Of a DNA stretch of 64,000 nt, positions 1 to 13,039 are shown in pieces. Position 1 is the stretch's first letter. Each line of letters starts with the position of its first letter. A model generated the notes under the pieces. It did not search any database. It saw only the letters and a list, made by a program, of their open reading frames with translations, and had not been told where the DNA came from. The stretch is from NCBI RefSeq assembly GCF_000512585.2, contig NC_089244.1, forward strand, positions 248,001 through 312,000, given 5' to 3'. The translations under genes and the position numbers were made by a program. This DNA is from Kwoniella bestiolae CBS 10118 (Eukaryota; Basidiomycota; Tremellomycetes; Tremellales; Cryptococcaceae).

Positions 1-1
1 A

Positions 2-1684
2 GAACGAGAACGAGAACGCGGGGAGATAGGAGATAGAGGCATGAGCATTGCGCAGGGGGCTTGGAGGAGGTGGGAAGAGGTTGGAGGAGTTCCGAAGGGT
101 TTGGCGGGGGTGATACCCTACAGTTTTGATGGGAATGGGGAAGGTGAGTTGGGTACTGGCTTACCATGACTTTCAGCTCCCTTCGGTATATATTTTATTT
201 GGACTGTGCCGACATCTCTGACTGATAATTGGTACAAATAACGTTACAGTGTATAAACCCGACTTAACCCACGTGCAAGCTATACGACTGGTGATAGCTG
301 CCTCACCCAGAGGGCGCATGACTTTATCCCAGGTGAGTTATCTTGCTTTCGATCAAGAACAATAACAAGCTCATCTGTAAGAAACCGTGGTAGATATACC
401 AAGCTTTCGAGGATAGATGGCCATGGCACAAAACAGCAGGAATGACATGGAAGGTGAGTGCTCTTTCTTCGGCGACTGAACTTTTCCGTGATAAAGGTAT
501 ATACGAGGGCTCAAAGGGATGGTATTGATCGTCAAATGAACAGAACTCGATCCGACACAACTTGTCCCTTAACGACTGTTTTATCAATATTGAGAAAGCT
601 ACTACGCAAGGTGGTGGTAAGGGGGGATATTGGATAGTCGACAACTCGGTGAGTGCGCGCCTATAACACCAGCGAGATTTCTCTTTCTTGTGCATGTGCA
701 TTACATGCGCATCTCATGAATCCATTCGACCAACAATACTTTCCAAAAATCATTGACAGTCTCCCAAATCGATTGATCATCATACAGCGAAGCTCAGGGC
801 TGATAGTTGGTCTGAACAGCTATCAGGCCGAACAGCTCGTAAACTTAAACGATCCGCCCCATCCTCATCCACCGACCCAAATCCCTCACCCACCAAATCC
901 ACCTTCAGTTTCAGCTTCAGCGAACGGGAACGGGATCTTCTGACCAAAGATAGATTATCAATCACCACATCCACCTCTGCGTCTACATCCAACGACTCTT
1001 CCCCCTCGGCCAGGACGCCCAGCGTAGATGTCTTCTCACCCATCGCTTCGTCCTCAACCCACGCCCACAATCCTCTAGACCGATACAATAGGAATACCCT
1101 AATAGGAGTGGGTGTGGGAGGGAAAGACAAGAAAATCGCTAAACCAGCTGTACCATTCCCTTACCAATTGCCTAAGAGGGATAAAAGCTGGGTGCCCACC
1201 GAGGTAGTTCGAAAATCAAGGGAGATAGGTATTCAACGACCTGCGCATGATACCCCGCTTGATAGGGCTGGTCCCCCGGGTGCGGGTGAACCAAGGGAAG
1301 GAGGATGGGAGAGAGCTCACATACCGCAATCGATTGGACCACCTTTCCAGCACTTCACGACTCGAGCAGGTATACCGGAATTGCCCATGGTTCATCCGAA
1401 ACCGACCAGTCATGCTGGACAAAGGGGAGAGGGTGGAGAACGAGAAGGGAGAATGAGATTACCGGGTCTTATTAAAGCGGTTTATGAGATTCCTGATGAA
1501 TTGGGCATGGGGAATAATGCGGTGAGATTGCCTCCTGTGCGGATACCCGATGGAGAAGGATCCAGGTCCGGAAGGACGATCGTAAGTCCCCACAACACAA
1601 CGCTCTGAAGACGCGAAGGGACCGGAATAGAGTTTGAAAAGAGTCATGTTCGGATTGTCCGGTGATGGTTTCGAAAATGTATAG
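2..1684 (+). CDS. Forkhead transcription factor, 5' end outside the window
   Basis: Sequence-specific nuclear regulator of the forkhead (winged-helix) family. Splicing 2-143, 250-332, 394-453, 544-648 and 760-1581 gives a near-complete forkhead domain: start of helix 1 in PDLTHVQAIRLVIAASPRG, then MTLSQIYQAFEDRW, the recognition helix WKNSIRHNLSLNDCF, and the wing GKGGYWIVDN. The domain is split by four introns, all with GTGAGT donors. The rest is Ser/Pro-rich and looks disordered. A GTAAGT at 1582 and an AG at 1630 suggest a last 49-bp intron, with the stop at 1682-1684; without it the frame stops at 1608. The frame is already open at base 2, so the N-terminus is missing. Family identity is very secure. 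Which forkhead orthologue this is (Fkh2- or Hcm1-like) I cannot say. Confidence 0.88.
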
Positions 1685-2248
1685 GATAGTAAGGTCAGAA
1701 GGGCTGGATGGGGAACGGAAAACTCGATTCGAGTAGGGATTTGGTTGCCTAATTCGTCTCATCATCGGTCGGTAGAGGTATTATCATCTTTTCTTTGGGG
1801 TCGAATCAGAAAAAGAGAAAAACCAAGATCGAGTGAATACTGTATTTTGAAAGTATGTATTGTATTAACATATCTTATCTGGACGAAGGAATGAAATGAA
1901 TTGTCAATTTACAAATTATCAGATCAGTAGTTCATCTACCGTATCTAGATCCGTAGGACACAAAGGTTGTTGCTCGCTGGACATGACGATCATGCAGCTG
2001 GTCATAATCATCCTTTGTGGCTACATCATATACTATTCATTAAAGAGCGTAAATATAACACAGTAAACCATTCTACTAACTCACGACCATACTGTACACA
2101 ATTATACGACAGAGCAATACTATCCACAGAATGTACAGCAAAGAGCACTGTACAGACACTTCCTACATATTCTCCACCACATACACATATAAGCATGAGG
2201 AATGCAGCTCGCATCTTCTCATCCCCTCCCTTCACTTACCATCACCCC
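1685..2248. other. Convergent intergenic region between forkhead gene and SPO11
   Basis: Both flanking genes end here. The sequence is AT-rich with several TATTTT/AATAAA-like stretches suited to 3'-end formation on both strands. The small open frames are not convincing genes. Confidence 0.5.
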
Positions 2249-5200
2249 TCAGCCACTCGAATGGACGATCCTCTCAGCGACATACTCAACCAATTTACTT
2301 TTCCTCCTCCTCTTCGTCCCCTCCACACCAATCGAGTGATCATCTTCGAAGAGGAGTAGATCATCTAGTAAATCATGTTGGTCTGAGTCGCCATTGTTGG
2401 ATTCTAGGATAATTTCAATTTCTGCTTTTCGGTTGAGGTGTAATATTTGGGAAAGTTCTCGTCTATAGTAGATTCAAGTGTGATGTTAGTTTTTGAGAAT
2501 ATTGCAACACCCATGGACCGGTTGAGGTGGGAATCACGCCCTGGCAGGTATCACTTACTTCCATTCATCAGGTAGGGTCGGATCTTTGATCATCTTCATG
2601 GCCTATGAAACCATCGCACTTCTGATTAGCTAGTTCAACCATTCGAGAAGACACAGCTGAAACATCTTACCAAGGAGATATCGACTTTCGCCAGAGGCAA
2701 TAGATCATCGTATCCTATACCCAACCTATCCCAACGACAATGATATCAATACCCTTGTTCGTGAGCCTGTCCGATGTAAGAAGCGTTATATGAATACTAA
2801 GCTCACTTCTTGAAATCCGTAGCTCTCAAACCCAACCACTCAATCCTATCGCCGAGTGATAATCCCATATGATCCTCCGAGAACTTCGTATTCCTCGATC
2901 CGAACGTGTAGGTTGATAGAATCGAAATGCCGTGGGGGTCCGCATCGACCAATGCAAATATCTTGGCACTGTGTTTCTTATCAGCGATCATCCACAACAC
3001 ATAGTGTTCATCATACGCCGGTGTAACGACCTAACTTACTTTGGATACGTTCTCGCAATGAGATGTAACATCTGCCTTGTAGCTAAATCCGGGAATCCTT
3101 TTCCCTGTAGATAGACATGATGTTACAGCTGTGTTACGTCCATTCTCAGTCAGACAGCTTACGGTGATCATAACCCCAGCACCCAATCTGTCATCTTCGA
3201 GCAACTTTGCACTACATAAGGTTTGGAAGACAGCCTGTCACATTAGGGACCAAGGCTATTGATCAGCTATCACGAAAGCTGCGCCATGCATTTGGCAACT
3301 TACATCTTTCTCCACTACCAACACCCAATCCACTTGAACAGACGATTCGAGCCGAGAAATCCTTTCAATCGGGTCGATGAGAGTTGCCTACATAACATCT
3401 CTCGGAGATAAGCCGATGTGCCTTAAGGGATGTAAGGCAAATTTTGACTTGCAATCGTAGATGAGAGTGCGAGTACTTCCCCAGATCGACGAACGATCTT
3501 CAAACTCGTAGCGGCTATGAGACCTTTTGCCGAGGCGCACTATAATCAAGCATCAGCTGATCAGCTCGTCCATATTGAGGATTAGCTTACTACATAAAAG
3601 TCCCTTCGTTTCATTCCAGCGGTAGCGACGAGATCATCGACGAGCTATATCACAATGCCAAAGCCTTCATTAGCTAGTTCATGCGCTGAAGGCTGAGAGC
3701 GGTATATACCTTGTCCACCACGTCTTGCCTTACGAACAAGGTCTTATCGCGATAAAAGATATCTCTAATGTAGCATCGGCGTCAGCTCTAGTTTCAGTCA
3801 CCAAAACAATGCGAGCTCACCGGAGAGTCACAGTAGTCCTTGAACAGACTGCGTCGTAAAGTACAGAGACCACTCGAAGCACGCATTCTATATTTGAAGT
3901 TTAGCTCTACAACCACAGATTTTTCAGCATGATCAAGGTATTTACCGATCTTATTCAGCGAAATTTGCCCAGATGCGTTGGAGAGGGGATCATCAGGAAA
4001 TGAGATGATTTGATCGTTCCTATGGCACGGGAGGGTAAGCTGAATCCATCGGTTAACATCCCGAAAAGAAGCGATGAATAAGAAGCTTACCCCGTTTTCC
4101 TATTTTTCAAGCACATTTTAATCCCAGGTACAGTCTGTAGAACTTCCTGACTCCCTTCTACCTCTACTTCATCATCAGTATACTCTTCTTGAATAAGAAG
4201 CTCCGGCTCTTCCTCTTGACTCTCATCTTCTACCTGTTTCTTCTTCTTCTTCTTCGGATTCAGTCGTTCCGCTCTGCGAGATTGTATGAGGAGTTGAGAG
4301 GTATGGAGTTGTGCGATGAAGCTGGTGATGATGGAGCCGAGGAATCCGATAACTTTGTTTCTTGACATTCACAATATCAGCAGAGGTCTACCAGGTAGAG
4401 CGTAATAATTTTGATCAGTGTGCTAGGGAGTATGTGGTAGAGTCATTTTATTTACCTTGCTTCATCCTCGTCATCTATCAGATCCTCCACCTCCCTCTGA
4501 GATTTGCTAGACGCAGTAGAGGTCTGACTGGTCCCAAGACTGGAACTTTCCTTCTCTCCTCCTTCAGCAAGGATCTCGTACCGCCTTTTACCTTCGTATC
4601 TCTGCATCAGTCTTTCGAACTCCAACGCATCATCATCGATAGGCGTCGTGACTCTTTTGGGAAGTTCAGTGTTCTGGTTCGAAGAGGAAGAGTTGACATC
4701 GAGAGTATGAGTGGAGATGGGAGTTAGTGGAAGTTCATCTTCTTGATCGTCATCATCGTTGTCGTCATCCATCTCCATAATGAGCAACTCATCTTCTTCC
4801 TCTTGATCGTCGATAGGTATAATGTCATCTTGAATGTCGAGATTGACATTAGCATCAGACATGCCTCGATGGGAGGTAGGTGGAACAAGGAAAGATGAGG
4901 AATATTGATAACCTTGAGATGTGGTACCAACTTGCGACTGAAAGGTCAAGCTTTCGGTGACATATTCGGTAGGAGGGGGAGGAGTAGGTGATACTTCGAA
5001 TGATGGCATCCTTCTTCTTGTACTTCTACCGTTTGGTTTCTTCTTCTTCTTCGCATTTCCGGTATTTTCACCAGTAAATTGAGTAGCAGGTAATGAGTGA
5101 TCGGGTCCATCATCATCCTGTGTAAGATCTATTGGAAGTTCAGATGATCCCTCCTCCTTCCTCTTCTTCTTCTTCTTCTTTGGTTCTTCTCTATCTGTAG

Positions 5201-5444
5201 TCGAGCGGTGAGAATAGACCTCATCTTCCAACTCGGTATCGGAGTCAGGAGGTTGCTCCATCCATCGTCTCTTGGGTGTATAGTATGATAACCCCGAGCC
5301 GCTTGATCTGCTTTGACTCTGCGATTGTGATTGGCTTTGAGGGTGGAGGGGTGATTGGCATTGTGAGTGAGAGTGAGTGTGAGTACAGTTGTTTGGTTGT
5401 TTTGTCAAGAAAGGATCAGTGAGACTATGGCTTTGATAGGACAT
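2249..5444 (-). CDS. SPO11: Spo11, meiotic DNA double-strand-break transesterase
   Basis: Topoisomerase VI A-subunit homologue that cuts DNA to start meiotic recombination, in the nucleus. The catalytic Tyr lies in DIFYRDKTLFVRQDVVDK near 3723-3770. The Toprim metal-binding acidic residues are VVEKD (about 3310-3330) and FALVDADPHG (about 2920-2960), followed by ILSTYTFGS. The gene has about a dozen short introns; the last exons are 2671-2725, 2559-2602 and 2249-2462. The first exon (4452-5444) encodes about 330 residues of Ser/Gln/Asp-rich disordered sequence with Lys and acidic runs. It joins in frame to the conserved start of the domain (NKVIGFLGSIITSFIAQL) through a donor at about 4451. 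The ATG at 5444 is the first in frame. The long N-terminus is unusual for Spo11, but the junction reads through cleanly. Divergent from the aminotransferase at 6069. Confidence 0.9.
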
Positions 5445-6068
5445 AGACAGGTTGTTAGTGAGGGAAGAATGATGATCAACCGGTGATGGCTGTGATCATC
5501 TGAGTAGACATATTGAGAAGGTAGTGCGTGGATGAGATGATATTCGGACTTGTGTGATACAGAAGAGAAGAAAGAGAAAGAGAAAGCGAAAGATGAACTG
5601 AATTAGAATGGTAAAAGCATCCGCGTGTATTTATAAGTTAGTATGAGTATAGGTTGACGCCCGGACCCAGTGATCCGATCAAGTGTGTAAGGAATGTTAC
5701 CTGATTAGGTAATTTGTCATGTACTGATATATCGCACTTGTCCGAGTCAATCGTTGTAAATCACGCCATTATACCATTATACCACCGTAGAGGAGCTCAG
5801 TCTTACCGATTCACCGAACTGAAAAATAAATAATATATAGTACATTCCTCTCTGCTTATCATCTTCTTAACCCTACGACACAAAAGAGGATACCACTCAT
5901 CTGCTTCAGAGTCAATCCAGTCTCTTGTAAGTCAACCTTGCATCTTATGACTCGGATGCTCGCACTGCCATCCCTAGATCATCTACCAACTTCGATCATC
6001 TTCCATCTTCCATCTTTCAACTTGCTAATACATCTACCTTTTCTTCCAGGCTAGAAAAGAAAGCTTTT
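5445..6068. promoter_or_regulatory. Shared divergent upstream region of SPO11 and kynurenine aminotransferase
   Basis: About 620 bp between two start codons. It has a purine-rich tract at 5558-5596 (pyrimidine-rich in the SPO11 sense), typical of fungal core promoters. On the plus side there is a likely 5'-UTR intron, 5927-6049 (GTAAGT donor, CTAAT branch-like site, TTCTTCCAG acceptor), ending 19 bp before the ATG at 6069. Confidence 0.5.
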
Positions 6069-8320
6069 ATGCTCTCTCGATCCATTCGACTCGCTCATAA
6101 GAATATATATCCCGCATCTTCAAGACTTATCACCCATAGACACATAATCACCACTGCCAAAATGGCTACTTCACAAAATGCAAAGATCCCTCAAGCCCAA
6201 CGTATGTTTGATGGTGCGACGCACAAGTTGGACGTATGGACTATCTTCACGTGAGTTGATTAGACAATGCGATTTATTATATCTCCTTCGCGAAGCAATG
6301 AGCAGGCCCTGACATCGGTGTAACATTCATCTCCCCTCCCCTGATCACTTCCCGACTTATTTCCTTATACAAACACTCTTACTTTCACCCGCACACTCGC
6401 AGCCCCGCCAACGTCCCCCCAGACGCTATCAACCTAGGCCAAGGATTTATGAACTGGTCCCCTCCCGACTGGATCACCAAAGCCCACCACGAGGTACTAG
6501 ATGATAATGTTATGGCTCACCATTACTCCCATCCAAGAGGTAGACCAAGATTGCTCAATGCAATTTCCAAGTTCTATTCACCTCAATTCACGAATCTGGG
6601 AGGAAGGGATTTGAAGCCTGAGGAGATCCTTGTTTCGGCTGGAGCGAATGGAGGTGAGTGTTTGGCTAGATACTATCAAGCATCCTCCCCACTTTATCCT
6701 GCATCATAGTTTGTCCCTATATACCATACCCATTCGTCATCCATCGCACTATCCCTGCTATCTTCTCAAACCAATACCTTCGTTACTATCCTTCAATGTT
6801 TCGGAACCCTTTTTGCTGTTCAATTCACCAGCTCATAATACATAATGCCGAGATACTCAAATGTCACTGACATTACTTCTTCCCACAATAGGAATGTTCG
6901 CAGCCCTCACAGCGCACTGCGAACCAGGAGAAGAAGTAATCTGTATCGAACCCTACTTTGACCAATACTACGCATCAATCCATTTCCAAGGTGCCAAACC
7001 CGTCTTCGTCCCCCTCCATCCACCCACCGGAGAAGGAGTTAAAGATGGTTCAGAGTGGACCCTCAACATCGACGAATTCAGAGCGGCCTTCACCCCCAAG
7101 ACCAAAGCAGTCATTATCAACACTCCTCATAATCCCGTTGGCAAGGTTTTCACGCAAAAGGAATTGGAGGATATTGCCCAGGTCTGCATAGAGAAGAATG
7201 TTTTGGTCATTGCCGATGAGGTCTATGATTGTATGGTGTACGATGGGAAGAAACATGTCAGGATTGCGACGTTGCCGGGGATGTGGGAGAGGACGTTGAC
7301 GGTTGGGTCGGGTGGTAGTGAGTGAAATTTGTCTTCGTTGTGTCATCGTCTTCACATCATGATGGCTGAAATGACCATTTTAACGGACCCATTTGCTGAC
7401 CATGTAATGCAATGTAGAATCCTTCGCTTGTACTGGTTGGCGAATCGGTGAGTTGATTTGACATTCGATGATCTATCTCAATATCTTACCCTTATCACCA
7501 TGCAATCACCCAAAACCTATTATCTGATTGGGCGCGTATGCTAATTCAATTACCAAATATAGGATGGTTGATCGGCCCCCCTCAACTCACAGCAGCATGT
7601 CTCGCCGCCCATTCCCGAATTGTCTTCTCCACCAACTCACCCATGCAAGAAGCAGTAGCTATAGGCCTTGAACAAGCGAAGGAAAGGCATTTCTTCGAAG
7701 ATCAATTGAAAGCTTACGAAGAACGACGAGATATCTTGACTTCATATTTCGATCAGATCGGTCTACCTTACACCATGCCTGAGGGATCGTACTTCCTTTT
7801 GGTGGATATAAGTAAAGTCAAAGTACCTGAGGATTTCGAGATTCCCGATACGTGTAAGGGGAGAGGAAAGGATTTCAAGTTTTGTTGGTGGATTGCTCAG
7901 GAGTTGAAGGTTGTTGGGATACCCCCTTCTGAGGTGAGTGCGGTGCGACGTATTCGCTATCTGGCTGTGATGAGTTACCAGTATCTTGAAGACTTCGAAT
8001 CAGATTGGATTTGGAGGAGATGACTTGAGGAAGCGTCGGCAAGACATGAGGAAATAAAAGCACGGATTCCATGGGAAGAGACAGAGTTTAATTAGAAGAT
8101 TCATGTTACTGATCATAACTTGCTTTGCCTACCAGTTCTACTGCGACGAACATGTCGAAATTGGAGAACGATTCGCCCGATTCGCTTTCGTAGGTCATCC
8201 TCCACTTTCTTCTTGGTACTTGCAATTGCTGAGCGTGTAACCTGGTATGAACAGTGCAAAGACCCCGAACTCCTCCATGCTGCGGGAAAGAGACTTCTCA
8301 AGTTAAAGGAGTACATCTAA
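6069..8320 (+). CDS. BNA3: Kynurenine aminotransferase (PLP fold type I)
   Basis: Transaminates kynurenine to kynurenic acid and also has glutamine transaminase K-type activity in this family. Exons are 6069-6250, 6403-6653, 6892-7317, 7418-7447, 7563-7933, 8136-8189 and 8255-8320, and all junctions keep frame. Key features are INLGQGF, VSAGANGGMFAALTAH, PHNPVGKVF, ADEVYD with the PLP-contacting Asp/Tyr, and the Schiff-base Lys in GSGGKSFACTGWRIGW, which spans the tiny 30-bp exon. The Arg that binds the substrate carboxylate sits in GERFARFAF. The first 31 residues are basic and hydroxylated (MLSRSIRLAHKN), like a mitochondrial presequence, and a second Met (MATSQNAKIPQ) could give a cytosolic form. 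Family identity is firm; the symbol is by best family match. Confidence 0.9.
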
Positions 8321-9413
8321 CAGTTAGAAGAGATGGTCTAGGATATATAGTATGTATATAAACATTAAACTATTTGGTGGATTAAGATACAACATGCATG
8401 GCGATTGTATATATTGTATTGGCTGTACATACCCACCCATGCTTGAGCTGGAGGGGTGGAGGTGAGACCCATGATGAGCATTGTGTTTCAAATGCCACGC
8501 CAAGCCATGCGTGTTCTATTTTTGACACCCCCCTCCACCTCAGGTTCGCAGTTTTCAGATCTGAGTTTTGTTTGGATCATTGTCCTGGTTAAGATCAGCA
8601 TACAGCATACTACGACGAAGATGCACTTGCAAGGTCTTAACGAGCTACGAGCAGAGGGTGGAGTATGTCCTCAGGTGGATGTGCTTGGGCAGGAAGGAAT
8701 GCATGCATGAAGCAGGAGACGCAGAGATTACAATTGATCTGTAACAAGACTCTCATCGAGAAAGAAAGTGACGTATTGAGATTCCAATTCCAATTCCAAT
8801 TGAATGAATGTTTACGTTTTTAAGGGTCAATGGATAGAGTGTTTGTACCGTACCGCTTTCCTTCTCTTCTCAGTACACAACATAACAAAGAATACATGAT
8901 CGTCCTTGTTCTTCCATCTCAGTAAGAATCACCAGATCATCAGCAAGACACAGGATCGCTATTCAGCTCGTTACAGTACATCAAGTGAACAGACAGAGAC
9001 GGAATCTCGCTTTCCATATCGGTGTTTCCAGTTCAAGTTGGTTCAAAGGATCTACATCAACCATTGACCATCAACTGCACACATACCCCCCCTGCATCCA
9101 TACTATCGGACATTCAACACATTCAACGTAGTAAGGGATAGTCGAAACGTGTTAGATAGAGCACTGTCCTTTGGTGTGGTATATTTAGAGTAAATTTAGC
9201 AAAACGATCGTACCACGACCTACTAGCACTGTAGTATAGTGAACAAGATGAGCGAAAACTGTATGTCATGTTCACCTTTCCCTCTCTCTCCCCATCGTCG
9301 TCGTCGTCATATTCAACATTTACACTGCTTTACATATATCATATAATTGAAATTATCGCTCACAATATCTATCTTTTTCTTCCCTCATCATCACCAAATC
9401 ATAATTCTCTATC
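8321..9413. other. Intergenic region upstream of VCX1
   Basis: About 1.1 kb with no convincing gene. It holds the aminotransferase 3' UTR and the VCX1 promoter/5' UTR. There is a short tandem TTCCAA repeat near 8783-8805 and a GTC/GTT run at 9297-9309. A short upstream reading frame begins at ATG 9248; I cannot tell whether it is transcribed. Confidence 0.4.
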
Positions 9414-12235
9414 ATGTCACAACCCACCCCCACACCCGACAACCCCCGCCGTGTATCCTTCCCCCCAACCCAAATCGACACTTCCCTCCCCACAGACAAC
9501 TCCCCCGGCCCACTCACAGCCTCTCCGCCCGGCTCGCCCACCCTCCCTGCCAGGGAATCCAACGCTACTCCCAATGGCGCAAGACGACGAACGACCAATG
9601 CCCCCAATCGACAAGTCACAGTAGATTCCACGCCCATGAGTCAGCGACGACACACCACCGATTCGGCTCGTTCGTCCCAACGACGTAATCCGTCTTTCGA
9701 TCCGCATGCGAGTCTGGTTAGGAGGGTTACTACGGTGTTGTTTACGCCGCCTAAGAAGGTGGGGAAGGCACCGACGTATTTGGGGAGTATCAAGGCTGCT
9801 ATCATGAGTACTTGGTTGTGAGTTCCCCTTCTTGGATCGCTCTTCTTTGGGTGAAGTCAATTGTCATACTTGTATGCTGATCGTTTGAGTCTATGTTCAT
9901 CTTCGTAGAAACGTCTTACTCGTGTTTATCCCTATTGGTTGGGCACTGTATTTGGCCAAACATAGTGGTGGGAAAGATAATATCACGGATACTGCCGTGT
10001 TCATCACTACTTTCATAGCTATCATCCCCTTGGGTGAGTGCAGCCATATAACCAAGAATGAACACTATTCCCCATCGCATTAACAGGTCAAATTGGAAGA
10101 GAGTTGCTGATATGTCCATCGCAATGTATTCTAGCCGGTCTCCTGGGTTTCGCAACTGAAGAGGCAGCTTTGAGATTGGGTCAAACCCTTGGTGGATTGC
10201 TCAATGCTACGTTGGGTAACGCTGTGGAATTGATTGTAGCTATCTTGGCTCTGATTAAGGTGGGTCTTGGTCTCTGCTCAACACCCTGAGGTGAAGAAAT
10301 ACACAGTACGTTGCTGATGTCGTTTGGTATTTATGGGCATAGTGTGAACTCCAGGTCGTACAATCCTCTTTGGTCGGTTCGATCTTGAGTAATATCCTGT
10401 TGGTATTGGGAATGTGAGTGATTTCGCTTTGAAATTCTGGAGCTTCTCTTTTGCCTTTCTCTCAAACCTCAATAACGTCAACAAGCCATTAGCTGACACC
10501 GCACCTCACACCAGGTGTTTCTTCGCAGGAGGTGTCAAATTCGCCGAACAAGCCATCAAGTCCACCGCTGCGCAACTCAACGCCTCATTGCTCTTGATCG
10601 CAGTCATCGCCGTGCTCATCCCCTCCGCGTTCCACTTCTCAATCAGCTCAAGTACCTCCAACACCGATGCGGACCAATTGGCCCAGGGCGAAGGAGCTGA
10701 CTTGCTGGCTATGAGTCATGGAGTGGCGATTTTGCTGTTGTTGTTGTACCTTGGGTATTTGGTGTTTCAGATGTACACTCATGCTGTGAGTTTGGTTATT
10801 CATCTTACTTACAACATCCTCTTTTTGGGCACCTCGCCAGTCCAACCCATGTTCGACGCACGACTCGTTAGTGCATCATGATGAAGGATCTCGCTTATAA
10901 CCATAACCATTACTAGGCTTACTACATCGACGACGAAGTCACCGGCTCGACCGCCTACCCCGAAGCTATCACCAACGTCTCTGAGAAATTCCGATTCAGG
11001 AATCTCCACAGACACAAGAAGACGGATGAGGAGGAAGCTACCACTACTGCGTCTGACTCAACCGTCCATTCGGGAAATGTCACTAATGCTGGTGGGGCTA
11101 TCCCTGCTACGCATGGTCCTTCCACTGTGGTTCCTGAGAATGGGACTGTTGCGAGAGAGCAGGAACATGAAGAGGAGGAAGATGAGGAGGAGACTCCTCA
11201 GATGAATGTTGTTTGTACTATTGTGAGTTGAGCCTCTCTGGGTATCATAACAGATAGAGCGGAACTGCTTCGCTTTGACGCAAATCTGCCATATTCATCA
11301 TGCACACGATCCTGATTGACGGTACTGTCTTCTTTGTAGGGATTGATGGTTCTTATCACCGTACTCGTCGGAGTGACTGCCGAATTCCTTGTCGACTCGA
11401 TCAACGGTCTCGTCGAATCTCACCCTTCTTTATCGGCAGAATGGGTCGGATTGATCTTACTTCCTATTGTAAGTGATCCGATTGAGCCATCTGAACGAAC
11501 GTAGTCAGCTAATGGGTAAATGACAGGTCGGTAATGCTGCGGAACACTTCACTGCTGTGTCGGTATCTGTTAAAGATAAACTCGATTTGTCCATCTCGGT
11601 AGCTGTGAGTGGTGTGACCTTGCATCGTGATCCATTCCGAGGACCATGATCAAAGGCATCTGGCTAATGAGGTTCAATGTGACAGGTCGGTTCATCCATC
11701 CAGATCGCATTGTTTGTCATTCCTGTCATTCAATTGTTGGCTTGGACCATTGGTAAACCAATGACGTGAGTCATTCACTTCTGCTCCATTGTCACATTCG
11801 CTGAGTATCACTGACGTGGTGTGACTGTGTAATCGATAGATTGTTGTTTGACCGTGAGTCGAATTTTGGTATAGCTAAGCCAGTATTCAAATAGCTGATC
11901 TATGCCCTCCGTTCAGCCTACGAATCTATCGTTCTGTTCTTATCTGTTCTGATTGTCAACCAAACCCTCGCTGACGGGCGATCCAAGTGAGTTACTCCTT
12001 TGCTTTGGACCTCTTCGCCTACTCGATACTGACATTCTACGCTGTGTAGCTGGATGGAAGGTCTGGTACTTATGATGTTATACCTGATCATCGCCGTATC
12101 ATTCTGGTATTACCCTGTAAGTACCCTTCAGCTTGATTCAGCGGCACACGAAATAAAGCTAATATGGGGCGGTTGCAGGGATCATCAACTGCTACGTTAC
12201 TGGGATGCGGCGAGTCGTCCAGCGTGGTAGGATAG
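9414..12235 (+). CDS. VCX1: Vacuolar Ca2+/H+ exchanger (CaCA family)
   Basis: Antiporter that moves cytosolic Ca2+ into the vacuole in exchange for protons. The protein is roughly 600 residues in about nine exons. It starts with a Ser/Pro/Arg-rich cytosolic tail of about 120 residues. The first half follows, with the alpha-1 repeat GNAVELIVAILAL (about 10220-10257) and further helices. Next is a long acidic loop (EQEHEEEEDEEE, about 11158-11195), like the acidic segment between the halves of Vcx1/CAX proteins. The second half carries the alpha-2 repeat GNAAEHFTAVSVSVKDK and VGSSIQIALFVIP (about 11523-11715). The frame ends at TAG 12233-12235 after the last splice. The start was chosen at the ATG in the longest open first exon. 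The two GNxxE repeats make this assignment firm. Confidence 0.92.
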
Positions 12236-12682
12236 ATGTACGGTATCTGTTTTCAGATCTCGGAGACTGGGGAGACGTGGCAGAGGGTCTGGGGAGCTGC
12301 TTTTTCGTTCTCAACGTTCATTTTTATTTCCGTTCCGTTCAATATCATCTGTGCCGCTTCATCCCTTGCGGGCAAAAGTAATTCTATACACGGTTCTCAT
12401 TTCATCGTATCATATAATGTCGCCGGGGAGAAAATGTATTTATAATCGCGCGTGTCCGTGAGGTGAATCGAATCATACGCTGGCTGTGATAACACAATCG
12501 TCGCAGACAAACACAACGTGCAACGAACAGTATGCCCGTCGCTTGCCTAACTACAATTTTCGATTCCGAAAAGAACAAAGATATCGTCGCCACCTTTGCC
12601 GTCATCCATCAGAGATACTATAATGAACGCAGGAAGTCTGTATGAGGTACCAATACACCCCCGAATCAGAGATCAGACATGC

Positions 12683-13039
12683 TCATGCCTCACCAGCTTT
12701 CGGGCCGGAGTCAGTAGCGGTCTGTTTTGTTGTATCTCCACATGCCGTGGAGGGGTCCTTTCCCTCCTTGCTTGAGGAGTCTTCTTTCCCTTGACCGATA
12801 CGAGGGGTACGTACAGAATCGTAGGTGGGAGAGATCTCTCTCAGGTCTTCTTCGTAATCATCCTTCGAGGGGCTGGGTCTGACAAGGAGGAGGGAACCGT
12901 ATTTTTCTGACAAAGAGCCGGACAAATGATAATGACTGTCTCCGGACAGATCTCTTGGCTTCTCGGAGATGTCGTTTGATGGGCATTGGCTCGTTGCTTT
13001 GTTGGAGTGTTCGGACATGCTGAGAGGCTTGGAATCCAT
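12683..13039 (-). CDS. Small hydrophilic orphan protein
   Basis: A single-exon frame of 118 codons with a true ATG (13039). The product is Ser/Lys/Asp-rich with no membrane segment or recognised domain, ending TATDSGPKAGEA. It contains YGSLLLVRPSPSKDDYEEDL, a possible short linear motif. Its 5' flank (13085-13140) includes a GATATAACACAG element and a GAAAGAAAGAAAG run. It sits at the edge of the gene-poor accessory stretch. I do not recognise it. It could be a lineage-specific gene or a chance frame. Confidence 0.45.
   Translation of the reverse strand: MDSKPLSMSEHSNKATSQCPSNDISEKPRDLSGDSHYHLSGSLSEKYGSLLLVRPSPSKDDYEEDLREISPTYDSVRTPRIGQGKEDSSSKEGKDPSTACGDTTKQTATDSGPKAGEA

Noticed and set aside
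653..943. Plus-strand 96-codon frame in the first kilobase
   Set aside because: Overlaps the forkhead intron and exon in another frame; the forkhead frame explains the sequence.
9248..9356. Upstream reading frame before VCX1
   Set aside because: No evidence of transcription start or conservation; mentioned only in the intergenic note.
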